Shown piece after piece: positions 37,733 through 50,035 of a DNA stretch of 64,000 nt. The position numbers and the translations under genes were made by a program. The stretch is from Bugula neritina. Taxonomy: Eukaryota; Bryozoa; Gymnolaemata; Cheilostomatida; Bugulidae. The notes beneath the pieces are model-generated. The model did no database searches and was not told where the DNA came from. It worked only from the letters and a program-made list of their open reading frames with translations. Each line of letters opens with the position of its first letter. Within the stretch, counting starts at the first letter, position 1. The stretch spans positions 19,767,767 through 19,831,766 of the forward strand of contig OZ037766.1 of NCBI GenBank assembly GCA_964035545.1, written 5' to 3'.

Positions 37733-37975
37733 CCACCACAACACAAACTACTACATATACTACTACACATACTACTACACAGGCCACTACACATACTACT
37801 ACTACTGCTACTGCTACTGCTACTGCTACTGCTACTGCTACTGCTACTGCTACTACTACTACACATACTACTACACATACTACTACACATACCACTACAC
37901 ATACTACTACACATACTACTACACATACCACCACACATACTACTACACATACTATTACACAGACTACTACACAAG
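37733..37975. repeat. Compound 12-bp and 6-bp repeat (ACTACTACACAT / GCTACT)
   Basis: About 13 copies of ACTACTACACAT with small changes surround a pure (ACTGCT)n core of about eight units at roughly 37800-37855. The unit has no stop in most frames, which creates long artificial open frames (Thr-His or Leu-rich on plus, Ser/Cys or Val-rich on minus). AST triplets dominate, as in the arrays near the LINEs. Confidence 0.95.
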
Positions 37976-39869
37976 ATGTATGTGCCATTGATTGCTGTTA
38001 GCGCTTTTGAAAAAGAAACCAATTTGATCTTTCTTAGCAAGAAGCAATAACTTTTTAACTATAAATTTATAAAAACAACGATGTATTATGAACATTTAAC
38101 AGTGGTGCAAATTTTCTGGTAAAACTGGCCATTAGTAAATTGCATCATGGATAAAATACAGACTGCTACTGCAACAGCAAGAGAGAAAAACAAATATTTG
38201 GCAATTCTTTCCTAAACTACAACAATACTATGGTGACAACAAGTGCAGCTTCAAAAACAAGCAGTTACTTTTTATATCATTAGTTAGTTAAATTATTCAT
38301 AATATTTGTCTTTTTAAATTTGTCGTTCAGTAATTAAAATATTTATTTGGCTATATATGGGCTGTGATGAAACTGAATTAAAAGTTATTTACAGATAGCC
38401 TACCTTTTTTGTTTTAAAAATATAGTTGCTCTACAGTAAATTACTAATTAGTGTGCCTATCTCAGCTCTAGAGTGACTAAAAGCAATAAAATAGAGTCAT
38501 CATATGAACTAGTATACTGTAAGAGTAATAAAAGCAAGTATATTTTGCAAATATTATCATACATACCTTATTATGCAGATACTATAATTTGTGTTTATAT
38601 TATCATGTAAGTTGTCTACTCCCCAGCATGAGTTCAAACTTTTTAAAATAGAGGCTTGTAAATTTTCAAGTATATGCATTCTACTTCAAAACTAAAAGTC
38701 TTCTGGGCTGTATTGTTAAAAGGAACTATGAAAAACCTTTTCTATGGTTTATAGATGCTTTGACACCAGATCTCAAGGACCTCTATGTAGTATTCAATTC
38801 CCCAACATATTTTAGGAGGATCTAAGTTTTTCTTAGATGAAAATAAAAAAACCTAATTTCAGACAATCAGTACAATGGATGACATGTGGTTGTGATAACA
38901 ATATATTATTACATTGACAGCTATTATTATAATTTCTAAATTTAATATTATTGTTTATAAGCCACTTCAATGTCATCATATTGTATTGTAGAGGTTAGTG
39001 ATGGACAAATAACTAATGTAATATATGCATACTTTGATTACTTATAGTCATTGTCAGCAAGAAAAACATTAATATAAACATTGTTAGTATTCACATTCGA
39101 ACGAAATTCGTCAAAGTGTAGCCAAGGTCAGATAACTTGAGTGTTGTGGCAATATCTTATTATTCCTAAATATGCATTCATTGTATATTTATATATAAAT
39201 AACATAAATACATCATCAGAATATTTGCAATACATAAAAACTCCCACATACATTACTTCCTTGTGACCATCAGCTATTACGCAGCACAATAAAAAATATT
39301 GGCATTTGTACTTCATATGTCTATTAGTACAAATGCCATTTGAAATATTTTGCTTATGGTTATATTATGTTATTATATATAGCAATAAATAACATGCTTT
39401 GTTTGCTTAAAGTAATCTCAATTAATTAGCAAGTAAGACTTATAATAACAAGCTCATATTTATATATTGGAACTTGCTATGAAGATCTGAGAGTGATTAG
39501 TAATCAAGCATGAATTTATACTTTACTTCAAGGTCATCATACTTCAGCACATATTTTAACAATAGTTATCTTAATTAATGTGATTTATTATTGACAAATT
39601 TTATGTAAACTAGAAACAGATAAAAGATAGTGTAATATGCTTAATAATATTCCAAATTCATGTAAAATACAGTATAGTGTATTGGTTATTGTAATTAAAT
39701 TGAAAACCATTAAAAAAAATCATTGTTTTGCATATTGGAATAGTTGCAAAATTGATGTAATCACTTTGTTACTGCAATCACTGTTGCTAAAGCAGAAGCA
39801 GTATCTGACTTTCTGGTAACATTTTAAAGTAAAGTTTCACATCAAAATTACGAACTTGGGTGACAAATT
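37976..39869. other. Intergenic region between two minus-strand genes
   Basis: AT-rich, with no exon, RNA or clear repeat recognised. Open frames here are short and lack codon bias. Confidence 0.5.
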
Positions 39870-42800
39870 TTAGTTATATGCTGATTCACCGAGACTGTTG
39901 ACTGTATGCATTTGCATTCTCTGAAACGGAAGAACTCTCATATGAAAGTTTTTAGTAGCTCTCTCTGCTTGATGGTAAGAAAGCGACGATAGCTCTTCTT
40001 TTCTGACACGCCCACAGAGCATTCTGGCGCAATTGTTTAGTCCACCATTGTTGGCAAAGTTGAGTAGAAGTACTGAAGCTCCACTAAGAAGGAGCAAGCC
40101 CATGCATATTCCAACACCAAGCACCAGTCCCATATAGTTGGGCAAGTTATCTGCGTCACCTCCTACAGTACATCACTCAATAAATTAAATAACAAAATAA
40201 AGAGAAACCCGTTATGTAAGTCTATCTGCTTGATAAATATCAGCAGCAACTTTGTGCTATGATGAAGCAAAACTGAAATAAAATATTTTCTGAAAATTAA
40301 AAATATCGAAGTGATATTTTGTATTATCAATTACAAAACGATAATTTCTTCAAAAATTATTTTAGATATTTTATCCAAAATGTTAAACTACTTAAAAAAT
40401 TCTTTGGAAGTGTTACAATTTGATGTGTATATTGCAGAGAATGTGCAACTGGCGTAGGGTATGGATGTTATATTACCCTAATTATGTACAAGTGCAGCAA
40501 AAATAGCATTATATTATATTCTATATAGACCTGCTCAATTTAACAGGGAAACTGCAGCTTCTAACCATTTATTTATTATGATTCTAGAACATGCCAGCTT
40601 TGCCTACATTTATGATAGTATATTATTACTCCATATACTTACGATACTGCTGCACACCTGCTTGCAGATTTGTATTAGGATATCACAGTTTACATATAAT
40701 GTATGCATGCCTAATAATTAGCAGACTTTTTATCTATAATACAAACTATTAAAACATATAAGCTCTACAAAGCAGTCAGTCAAAATCTGCATGAAATAAC
40801 ATCCAAAGTTTCAGCTGTTTTAAATAATCTTTCATTGAAGTTATCATTATGGTGCGAATGTTAGCCTAGGGCCACACTGTGCGTATTTTCGCACGCGAAA
40901 ATTGAAATCACAAGTAGCAAAGGTGTCCACTGTACGCGTTGAGAAAACATTCGCACTTGTCGCTCAGCATTCTCAACGCAAGTGCGAATCGTCTCTGTCG
41001 TCGTCACCTAATTGGCTGGTAGTTATTCAGCGAGCCCAATTTCTTTATTTTAGTGCTACATTCCAGCAAATTGCGTTTTATTGAAAGCGAGTGCGATTTA
41101 AAAATGAAAGCTTTATTTATCATGCATCACTGACGCTACAGTGGACACCTTTGCTACCCGCGGTTTCAATTTTCAATTTTCGCATGCGAAAATATGCACA
41201 GTGTGGCCCTAGGCTTAGCAGCTAAAATCACGGTAGGCCTCATATTATGTGGCTATAAGCATATAAGATTACATGGCCTCTCAACATAGTTCCCTTAAAT
41301 TTCTGTTTTTGTTTTTAAATAGTAACTAATGAGTATACATTCTGCTGTATATACTATAAGAAAGTCATCAGCTATCAAGGTTCATAAATTATTCAATTTA
41401 ATATCTATCTTTCATGTTTACAATATTATATATAAACTATATGATTACCTTGAGCAGCTAGTCTGTTGCTTGGCTTAGAAGTGGCAAATTCACTTTCACT
41501 GGTTCCTTTCTTTTTGTGATCAATTATTGTCAACCTAATACTTGTTGCCTCTTGCCATGACATGTCGGAGTTATTTACTTGTGGTACACATTTGTATATT
41601 CCAGAATGATTCATTGATATGTTTTCTATCATAATCTCCGAAGTGCCATTAAATGCAGCAACTCGTTTGTATTGATTGTTTGCACCCAATTTATACCAGT
41701 TTATAGGCATATCAGCATCATAATCAGTGCAGACTAGTCTGACGGTTGTACCTACTAGTGCTCTCTTCTCTATTAGTTGAGCTGCTGGTACGGTAGACTT
41801 AGTGAGTACATCAATAGTCCCTGCTGCTAAAGTACCCTCATCAGTTGATATGGAAGATGTAGGAGTGTTTAGGGTGGTCAACACTGTAGAATTCACTAAT
41901 GTTTTAGTGGTTGAAGAGTGTTTGTAAGCTGTATTTTCTTGTGTAGTCAATCTTTGTGGCATACACTCAGCTTGCCATAGCAGAAGGCAAACTGTAATAA
42001 TTTGTACAAATTAGCAACAATTCAAACTATATAAACACATTCAATATAAAATATTTCGAGCTTTTATTTTGCTTTATGGAAAGCTTGAAACCTTTTCAAC
42101 TGTTCTTTTGCTAATTTGTACTTATTATTACTTATGAAAAGTAGGATGGTAAATTACTACTATATTTTATTGAGTCAATCAATTCAGCACTAGAAATCTT
42201 GTTTGCTGATGTAAATCAACACCTGTGTGGGTTTGCATTCTATAACGCCAAAATTGCTTGTACATCTTAGAAAGTAAACTAGTGCATAATTATGTAATAA
42301 AAATAGTCTTATAGCCTCAGCTGATCAAGCTAAATTAAACCTGATCTTTATGCTAAGATCACTCTACGAACCATAAAATTTAAGGTATATAAAATATAAT
42401 TGTTTTAACAAGTACATGATATAAAATATAATTGTTTTAACAAATAATATTAACAACTGTGTTATGATTAGACTAATAATTGACCACAACTTTTGCTAAT
42501 GCTATAAAATGGCTAACCATAGACATGATCTCCCCCAGCCAACATATGTCAGCAAACTTATCTTATATATAAGCTGAACAAAGTCAAACCACAATATTTT
42601 CAAACTAAACCAAAATTTGTTTATTTCCTTATTATAGTAGTAGAATCTAGCCCAAAAACAGTATAACATCAACATACTAAATGCTATGGTATAGAGAGAA
42701 AAAGTGTCCTATGATCGCATAATGTCAGCTTTAATAAAATACCTTCTTCATGCTTTTTAAGAGCTTTCGTCTTTCAGCATTGCAGAATATATTTTCACAG

Positions 42801-43073
42801 AGTGTAAAGTTTATACAAGTTTCACACTTTGTAATAGTACAAAATAATGCTAAGTGATACAAAACTGTTGAGCGTATTCAATGAGAATTTGAAGCATTCT
42901 AGAGAAAAAACAATAAATTAAATGTTGTAGGACAATATCTTAACCAAATCTAAACCTAACAATATAAAATATGTTTGCAACACTCTTCACATATTATACA
43001 TGCATACATATAGCTGCTTACCATTTATTACTATCCATGGATGTAACTGATATCTGTTCTGCTGTGCTGTCAT
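39870..43073 (-). CDS. Type I membrane protein with one Ig domain
   Basis: Minus-strand exons 43073-43022, 41991-41449 and 40162-39870 join to exactly 296 codons (295 residues). The start ATG was chosen because it gives a good signal peptide with core PWIVINVCLLLWQA, split by an intron. Residues about 30-90 form a Ser/Thr-rich stalk. An Ig domain follows with VRLVC (Cys105), INWYK (Trp116) and HSGIYKC (Cys152), plus several N-glycosylation sites. The transmembrane helix is about 209-232 (MGLVLGVGICMGLLLLSGAS), then Cys and Arg/Lys and a 63-residue tail with tyrosines (YHQAERA, ESAYN) but no clear ITAM or ITIM. The architecture fits an adhesion or immune-type receptor; that is inference. The gene lies in tandem with the Reeler gene on the same strand. 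Confidence 0.82.
40864..41214. mobile_element. PIF/Harbinger-like MITE, copy 2
   Basis: 351 bp with terminal inverted repeat GCCTAGGGCCACACTGTGCG extending into TATTTTCGCAYGCGAAAAT. TTA flanks both sides (40861-40863 and 41215-41217), the usual 3-bp target of PIF/Harbinger. The interior is shared with 22342-22756. It lies in the second intron of the Ig-domain gene. Confidence 0.9.
42386..42443. repeat. Tandem duplication of about 26 bp
   Basis: Two adjacent copies of ATATAAAATATAATTGTTTT with TAACAA following, separated by a few bases, in the first intron of the Ig-domain gene. Confidence 0.85.
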
Positions 43074-46000
43074 GCTGGTGGTGGCTAGTAGAGAGTTACA
43101 CACATACTGTCGTTTGCAGCAACAGAGTTTATTATTAATATTTACAAGTTGTCCTTTCAGCCTATCAGAATTCATAGTAAATTGTCACTCTGACATCAAT
43201 GATAGCAGCTATAGAGACATGCTAGATGTATGTGCAAACTGTTAGAAAAGGTTGGCAATAGTTTTACATTTATACCAGATTTAGTATTATTCGCAATTTT
43301 AGTTGACCAGCAAATTATGCAGTTTATAATTAATAATAACACAAGAATAGAGTAATAAAATACCTGCCGTATGCATGCAGTTCTCACGGTGACACTCCGT
43401 ACTGCTAACTGAACAATCCTTACTTGATAAGCTAGTGCTGCCAGATACAAACAATGCTGTTAGCCACAGGATCAATTAGTATAACATGTATATAATGTGC
43501 ACACTAATTATTGCATTCATCAGGTGCAAGTTCAGCTAGTATTATATTATAATAGTAGGGGATAATGATGCTTCTAGCATTATTAGATGGATTAGTGATG
43601 ATATGTAGTATTATGTTAACTTTATTGTGTAGCATTTTTATACCAATTATATTCTGGAAGCAGGCTATGGAAAGTGGTACTCAAGCTATACTCCCTGAAT
43701 ATTGTCAGTTCAGTATATAAGCAACATAGCCTTGTTTTGTCAACTACCCATTATAACCACTGGACAGGTAAACAATCACTATGAAAGTGACAACCTAGCG
43801 TAATAAGTCTAATGTGACAGCTAAATATTGTTATTGAATGAAAAAATTATCCTACAACTCCATATGCCTAGAGTTCTAATTATTATAAAAACCCTAAAGC
43901 ATGAATATAGAAGACTACAATAGATAATGTTAATAATCTGTAATCATGCTGATAGCCAAATCGATTCCAATGTGGCAATTTGCCAAACATTAAATGCAGT
44001 AAACATTGTAACTGTTTCACAAATTAATTATTTTTTATAATTTTTACAATAACTTTTTAGATGTGTGAATATTTACCCTGAGAAAAGTATTCATCATAGC
44101 ATATAATTAATTTTTCTATACCCAAAACTTCTTGATAGCTGGTTTTATTTACTTTTAGTCACCACTCTTGAATTGACTCAACACTTTAAGGCTATATTGA
44201 ACCTACAATGATATGCTATTTTAAAGTTTCAAAAGTAAAAAATATTATCGAGGTCTGTGATTTTCAGTAGAATAAGCTAAACTTAATTTTATTGAATTTA
44301 CTCATGTAAAAGAAAATAATTCGTAGGTACTTTTGCAACCATTCTTATTAAAAGGAACTTAACTTCAACTAATGTTGCCCTTCATTATAATCATGCCTAC
44401 AACTACTGCACTCTGTTTCTTCTATATGAATATAACTAGCATATTATTTTATATGCCTATAGATCTTACAATATAATAAAAACAGTCTGTAAATATGTTT
44501 TGGCATTTTCATCTCTTCTATTATATTATGCACAAAAAGTTGTATGCAACGAAACAAAGTCATATTACACACCTCTCTGCATCGGTTATGTAATATATTT
44601 TAGCATTTGTTAATAGAGTTAAAGAGGCTACTTTTAGTTACGTGTTCTTCTGCACCACAGTGTATCTCTTAAAAAATTGTGATCTACTAATTTTACTATT
44701 ATTGCAGAAACTATAAAATTTACATTCTTATATCATTCTAGTTATTTTATTGCTTGAATGACCTAAGAAAAGTAAATTTTGTGTAAATTGCTGTGGTTAA
44801 TCTTCTAATTTATAGTATAAACTTTTATTTGATTTGCAATGTTGATCAGCATTGGTAACTTATTTACAAATAGGGCTGCTGATTCATGCAGATAAAAATA
44901 TAAGATAGAAAAGTATTGCTAATGACTTTTTTGTGATGCTCATGTCATTATTACAAATTGTATTTCAAGTTATGAAATATTTGCTCTATAGCCTGTAGCA
45001 AAAACGGTCACATAATTTAAGTAGGGGTTTAAATAGTTACATAAAGCAGTACATGAATTTCTGGAAAAAGAACTGTGTTTAAGTGCTTGAAAAGTTTTAA
45101 ATTCTGTTACTGCTACAGACAGATTCATGGGCAGTTGGGTCAATGCATGAAGAGAACAGATTGAATTATAATGATTACAACAGTTGTCATGCTAATAACT
45201 AGGGAGGCTATTGATTTTAAGCTAATCAGTGTCCAATCTCACCATTGAGTATAACTAAAGTTAGGATGAGGCGAAGTCGATAGGCACCTTCCTTTTAGTT
45301 AGTAGCACCATATCAACTTCTGATGGGTGACTCAGCGAGATATAGACTCCTGCTGGGTCTTAAATCCTATAAATGGAAACATTCGACAATAATATATCAA
45401 TATAAGTAAATGTCATATTTAAGCTTATGTAGTATATTTCTAAATGGAATTTTAAAACTATTAATTATAAATACAATAGTGGCTATGGCTAGTTTTATGT
45501 GAAACATAAATATATAGCATAACTGAGTTTGGGCGGCAAATACATAAACCCTGTAAGTTTGACATCACCAGCTTCTGACACTTCTGTCTTACAGTTCAGT
45601 TCGAAGTTATATTTCCTTTGATACATGTGCAGCTATAATATACACGCTATTTGTATCTGTTACAGGGAAGGTGGTTGTGCAGACTCTGTATTTTCTTAGA
45701 AACAGCCTGATTTTTATTAAGATATTTTGCAAGTTTTTGAGAGCTGATTTGTTAGCTAAATTCCAGGGTAAACCTAGACTGCTAGTTTTATTTAAATTCA
45801 TCAAGCAGCATATAAGCAGCAGCATATAAGCAAAGGATGCCATATTGACCGGTTAACATGATTATAGATTTAGGTAATAATTATTAATTATTGCCACTAT
45901 AATAATTTCATTTATTCAAATAAGATAGAAACAAAATAATTGAGTGCTAAGCATCAGATCTCATAATTATTCTATCAGATTTTAATTTCACATATATAAT

Positions 46001-46636
46001 GCATCAACATATTAAAAAGCCAGTGAAAATCCAGAATTCACTATAATTTATATAATAATGTTTTGCCAGTCAAATACTTGGTTATCACGATATGTCTGTT
46101 TATACATGCATACGGGTCAGCTAAGCTGAAAATTATAAATAGATAGCATGTTGAGTTAGTGAATCTCCTAAAAATTGTTTCATAGAAAAGCTAAGTATTG
46201 TAATATGATTGACATTTTAATCCAATGTATGAGCCACTCATTGACACACCAAAGCTGATAGAAATTCTTATAGAATCAATATCTAATTTTGGTTAGCATG
46301 CAGTGGAGAATGTCTTATGATACATTTCCAGCTTGAAAATAATTATAACTGTTATTTTGTAAAACAGCATGATCATACATGAGTGCTTAAATACATAAAA
46401 AGTAAGTGGAATGTGCTTTAGTTATAAATTCTACCAAATAGATAACCTAAATTGTTTAGGGACGGGATAATTTTAGTTAAAAAGCAAACCCAAAACAACA
46501 TTTCAAACAAATACCTCTACAGTTAAAAAGTAAGAGAAATATCACCCTGATATGCAAGTTTCATGCAGTGTATTGAGCTTAAGTACTTATTACTAATTTG
46601 GGAGGGCAATAAATTTATATCAATATATTTTGATTC

Positions 46637-46846
46637 TCACACAAGTTTATAGTCACCATCCCTGTGAAAAAACCCCTGATGATAGGCGTTTTTGTTAAAC
46701 CAGCTAAAGACTTATTAAGATGGGGGCACAGGAGCAATTATGACTGCATGCTCTTCCTAACATCACTAATGGCCTTGTCAAGGTTCAAACCCATGATTCC
46801 TTGCTTACTAGGCAAAAGCTTTAACCCCCTAAACCACGGCTGCTCT
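46637..46846 (-). mobile_element. tRNA-derived SINE, copy C
   Basis: Full-length relative of copies A, B and D. The minus strand reads from the tRNA-like head (GCAGCCGTGGTTTAGGGGGT) to the tail ACTATAAACTTGTGTGAG. It is intergenic. Confidence 0.85.
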
Positions 46847-47483
46847 ACTATATGAATATTTGATTGTCATACTTATATTATTTTTATTAAAGTTGCGAAT
46901 AAACTATAGTAGGCTACTAGATAATATACTTCAGGATTTAATATGTTTAATAACGTCATAATATTCTTCCTACAACACTCTATAATTAAATATTACATGT
47001 ATTGAATAAAAATCAGTGTTCATATAATTATATGATAATTTCATCGGCCACCTGGTTTTGTCTAACAATTATTTAGAACACATTTTATTTTAAAACCTGT
47101 TATAGTATTAATTGCAAATGCAGTATTAGAAAAACCAACTGAAGTGAAAGTGTTAGTATTGAACCCTTTGTTAGATTTGTGCCATTTGCTACTAATCATA
47201 CTTATTAAATGCATTAATCATAAAATATTGTGATACGAGTTTAACAAATTCTTTATAAATGAGGCTATATAGCATTATAAATTATATTTTGCTTCATATC
47301 ACTCAGGTAACGGTACTTAACAAAAAACTTGGCAATATAATTTTAGAAAATGAACACAAAATTGCAAATTTTGCAATGAAGATGGTGCAATTTTGTTGAA
47401 ATACTGTAAACTCTAAATAACACAAAAATTACTTATTTTAGATTTAGATAATGTAAATTAGGAGAAATATTTTTATAATATAT

Positions 47484-47520
47484 ACAGGGATGGCGTCTAT
47501 AAACTTTCGTGAGTTTTTAT
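47484..47520 (+). mobile_element. 5'-truncated SINE tail
   Basis: Only the 3' tail is present: ACAGGGATGGCGTCTATAAA followed by CTTTCGTGAGTTTTTA. It matches the last 37 bp of the SINE family and so gives the tail orientation of the family. Confidence 0.7.
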
Positions 47521-47854
47521 CTTTATAATAGATTCCTCTAGTGACATACATTTTCAGAAACATTCTGTAAATCTTTAAAGCTTCCTCTAAAAGCCTCTAG
47601 GTTCTATTCATGTGATTTATTCAGGCATTTGCTGCATGTACCTAATTTCAAAACAATATTTCAAGTAAAATACCTTTAAATGCAGTAGCGCTTTTATAGG
47701 AGGTAGGATAACTCCTCAATAACAATTGTTTGAACACGACAAAATCCTGGTAACTGTTGACATTTTGATATAAATAATATTTTAGTAAAATGCAGTGCAA
47801 TTTATTATCACTATGAACTTTAACCCTCTGCTAAAATGAAGCGAACTTCAAGAC

Positions 47855-47999
47855 TGGTTTTATAAGCAGCTCCGACTAGGGAGTAAAGGAGTGCAGTAGT
47901 TCAAAGCTCTCAAATTTTATGTTAGGGGTTTAATAGAGCCCCCAACTAAGTCGCTGCACTCGATTATTCGCTCCCAACTTGGAGCTGCTTATAGAATCA
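47855..47999. mobile_element. 145-bp foldback element
   Basis: The left arm TGGTTTTATAAGCAGCTCC and inverted right arm TGATTCTATAAGCAGCTCC correspond. Inner parts also pair (GGGAG...GAGTGCAG on the left, CTGCACTCG...GCTCCC on the right). No open frame. Non-autonomous. Confidence 0.8.
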
Positions 48000-48369
48000 T
48001 TTAAATTTTTATGCAAGAAACTAGCAGAAATGCCAAGATGTTAATGAAATATTGAACGGTAGATCAACAGAACCGCCGTTACACTTTTGTAGAAATATTT
48101 AGGAATAAACTACAGACAGCTATTTCCGTTTCGCCAGTACTGCGGGCTTGTAGCTGATGAAATCATTCATTCATTCATTCGTTATGATTACTTGGTCAAT
48201 CTGTAAAACATCATCATGGTGGTTGCTGTTCTGTAATTGCAGTAAAATTGCGCCAGATCATCGTCTTTGAAAATGTTTTCAAGTTTAGCTAGTAGTTAAG
48301 CTAAACCAGAAAATCACTAAAAGTAAAAATAAATCAAAATGCACAGCCTTGACTTTACAGTTTACTTTA

Positions 48370-48910
48370 CAGTTTACTCTTTAGAGTTTAATACTTAGTC
48401 TTACACTTACTCTTACTGTCTTAGTCTTAGTCGTACAGTTACGCTATCAGTTATCAGTATCACACTATCAGTATCAGTAACACTATAAGTAGGACCATAT
48501 CAATATGAGTGTAAGTATAACTAAAATCAAAATGCTATAACATAACTATTACTATTACATTACTATTACTATTAGTATTAGTATTACTTACAAATTGAGA
48601 TACTAATACTAATACTAATAGTAATACTATTACTATTATTAGTATTAGATCTAGTATTGCAGTATTAGTATTACTATTGTGTATTACTATTAGTATTACA
48701 TTTACTAATACTGAGTAATAGTAATGCTATAACTAAGTATTAGTATAAATTAATTAAGAGTATTAATAATACTAATAGTAAGTAGTAGTAATACTAATAT
48801 TAATAGTTCAACTTAATCATAAAATCATGATGATAATCATAGTGTTGTTATGCTAAAATAGGTATTACTAGGCCTATTACTATTGGTATTACTATTAAAC
48901 GTACTTTTAG
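48370..48910. repeat. Degenerate (AST-NNN)n array left of the inverted LINE fragment
   Basis: Begins as CTTAST units (AGTCTTACACTTACTCTTAC), passes through TATCAGTATCACACTATCAG and becomes ATASTA (ATACTAATACTAATAGTAAT). C and G alternate at the centre of AST throughout. Confidence 0.88.
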
Positions 48911-48954
48911 TATAACAATAGATATAGTTGAACTTAATCATCTCTCTCTCTATT

Positions 48955-49688
48955 TGCTATCCCTCTATGTAGAGTATGATGTCTGCCTACAGCTGTTTGT
49001 AAGTAGCTTGATGACTTCTGAGTCCTATCAGTGATCTGCATATGCGGTCACAGCGGAAGCATTGAGGTCATCACTCAGTGTGTCTGTTGAGCTAAGCCTT
49101 CTTACGGCCAGCTCTAAGTTTGTCTCTGTGTCGCATTCTTTCTTCTTCAAAGGTTTGCATGCCTTTATGAACCATAGATCTCCATCTGGTCCTCCTTGCG
49201 GCATTCCATTCCCAGGTCTCTGTTCTGATGTGAGAGCGCTTCATACTGTCTTTGAGACAGTCTTTAAAACGCTTCCTCTGTCCTCCTTGCAATCTTTTAC
49301 CTATTTGTAGCTCCCCTTAAAGGATCTGTTTAGGAAGTCTGTGTCCTTTCATTCTCACTACATGTCCCGACCAACGAAGTCTGTTCTTGATGATGAGGCT
49401 TTCGAGGCTTGGAATCTTTGTTTGTTGGTATACGCTGTTATTAGTGTGCTTGTCAGTCCATTTGATGTCCAGTATTTCTTGCAATTTCCTCTTGTGGTAA
49501 TTTTCTAGCTTCTTTATGTCAGTACCGCAGGTAGCCCATGTCTCAGATGCATACAGAAGTGTTGGTATGATGACAGCCTTGTACACTTTCAGCTTTGTGG
49601 TTACCTGCAGGTTAGAGTTGTCAAAGACTCTCTGCCTCAGCTTGCTGTAAGCAATACTAGCAGCTTAAAGCCGTCTGTCGATTTCTCT
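48955..49688 (-). mobile_element. LINE 3' fragment (C-terminal reverse-transcriptase region)
   Basis: On the minus strand the frame encodes the region after the RT core: LKVYKAVIIPTLLYASETW, KLENYHKRKLQEILDIKW, NRLRWSGHVVRMKGHRLPKQ. One in-frame TAA (near 49315) precedes QGGQRKRFKDCLKDSMKRS. A CxxC motif in another frame (CFRCDRICRSLIGLRSHQ) is the usual C-terminal zinc finger of such LINEs. Clade not assigned. The 5' neighbouring part of the same protein is on the opposite strand. Confidence 0.88.
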
Positions 49689-49820
49689 CCCAAGAAGACA
49701 CAAGTTATCTGCCAACCAAAACTAGGAAAAAGTGTTGACCCTCCCACTATCGATGCTGGGGGTGAAACATTGTGCCCTGTTGACGATTTTGTGTACTTAG
49801 GAAGCAACCTGTCATCACTT
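49688..49820 (+). mobile_element. Inverted 5' segment of the same LINE
   Basis: Reads on the plus strand as KKTQVICQP, then DDFVYLGSNLSS, the segment that normally lies directly upstream of the REIDRRL...KLRQRVF region now at 49560-49690 on the minus strand. The junction is around CCCAAGAAGACA. The layout fits a 5' inversion by twin priming. Confidence 0.82.
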
Positions 49821-49824
49821 AATC

Positions 49825-50035
49825 ATAATGCTATACTTATAGTTAGTAGTTATAGTAAATGTAATAGTAATAATAACAGTAACACGAACATTAACTGTAA
49901 AGCTTTTACTAGATTTAATACCAGTAATCGTAGTAATAGTTATACCTATGCTCATTCTTACTGTTATAGCCTATATGTATATGATGATACTAATAATAGT
50001 AAATAATACTGATACTGATGTTAACGTTAAGTTCA
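49825..50035. repeat. Degenerate (AST-NNN)n array right of the inverted LINE fragment
   Basis: TATAGTTAGTAGTTATAGTA and AGTAATAATAACAGTAACAC units, then GATACTAATAATAGTAAATA, directly after the LINE segment. Confidence 0.75.

Larger units (their letters stand above)
43074..48379. other. Gene-poor intergenic region
   Basis: More than 5 kb of AT-rich sequence upstream of the Ig-domain gene. Apart from the SINE copies at 46637 and 47484 and the foldback at 47855, I see no supported feature. A 78-codon minus frame at 45843-45607 starts with a signal-peptide-like stretch but lies partly in a small repeat and has no partner exons. Confidence 0.5.

Noticed and set aside
37706-38050. Several overlapping open frames (Thr/His-rich, Leu-rich, Ser/Cys-rich, Val-rich)
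   Set aside because: They are translations of the compound ACTACTACACAT/GCTACT repeat in several frames; no signal, splice site or non-repeat coding sequence supports a gene.
43369-43450. Cys-containing frame as an upstream exon of the Ig gene
   Set aside because: One frame can be joined in phase to 43022, but it gives no ATG or sensible N-terminus; the ATG at 43073 alone gives a good signal peptide.
45607-45843. 78-codon minus frame with a signal-peptide-like start, possible first exon of the Ig gene
   Set aside because: The hydrophobic start falls on a small AGCAGCATATA repeat, and its possible donor phase does not join the Ig exons as well as the ATG at 43073.
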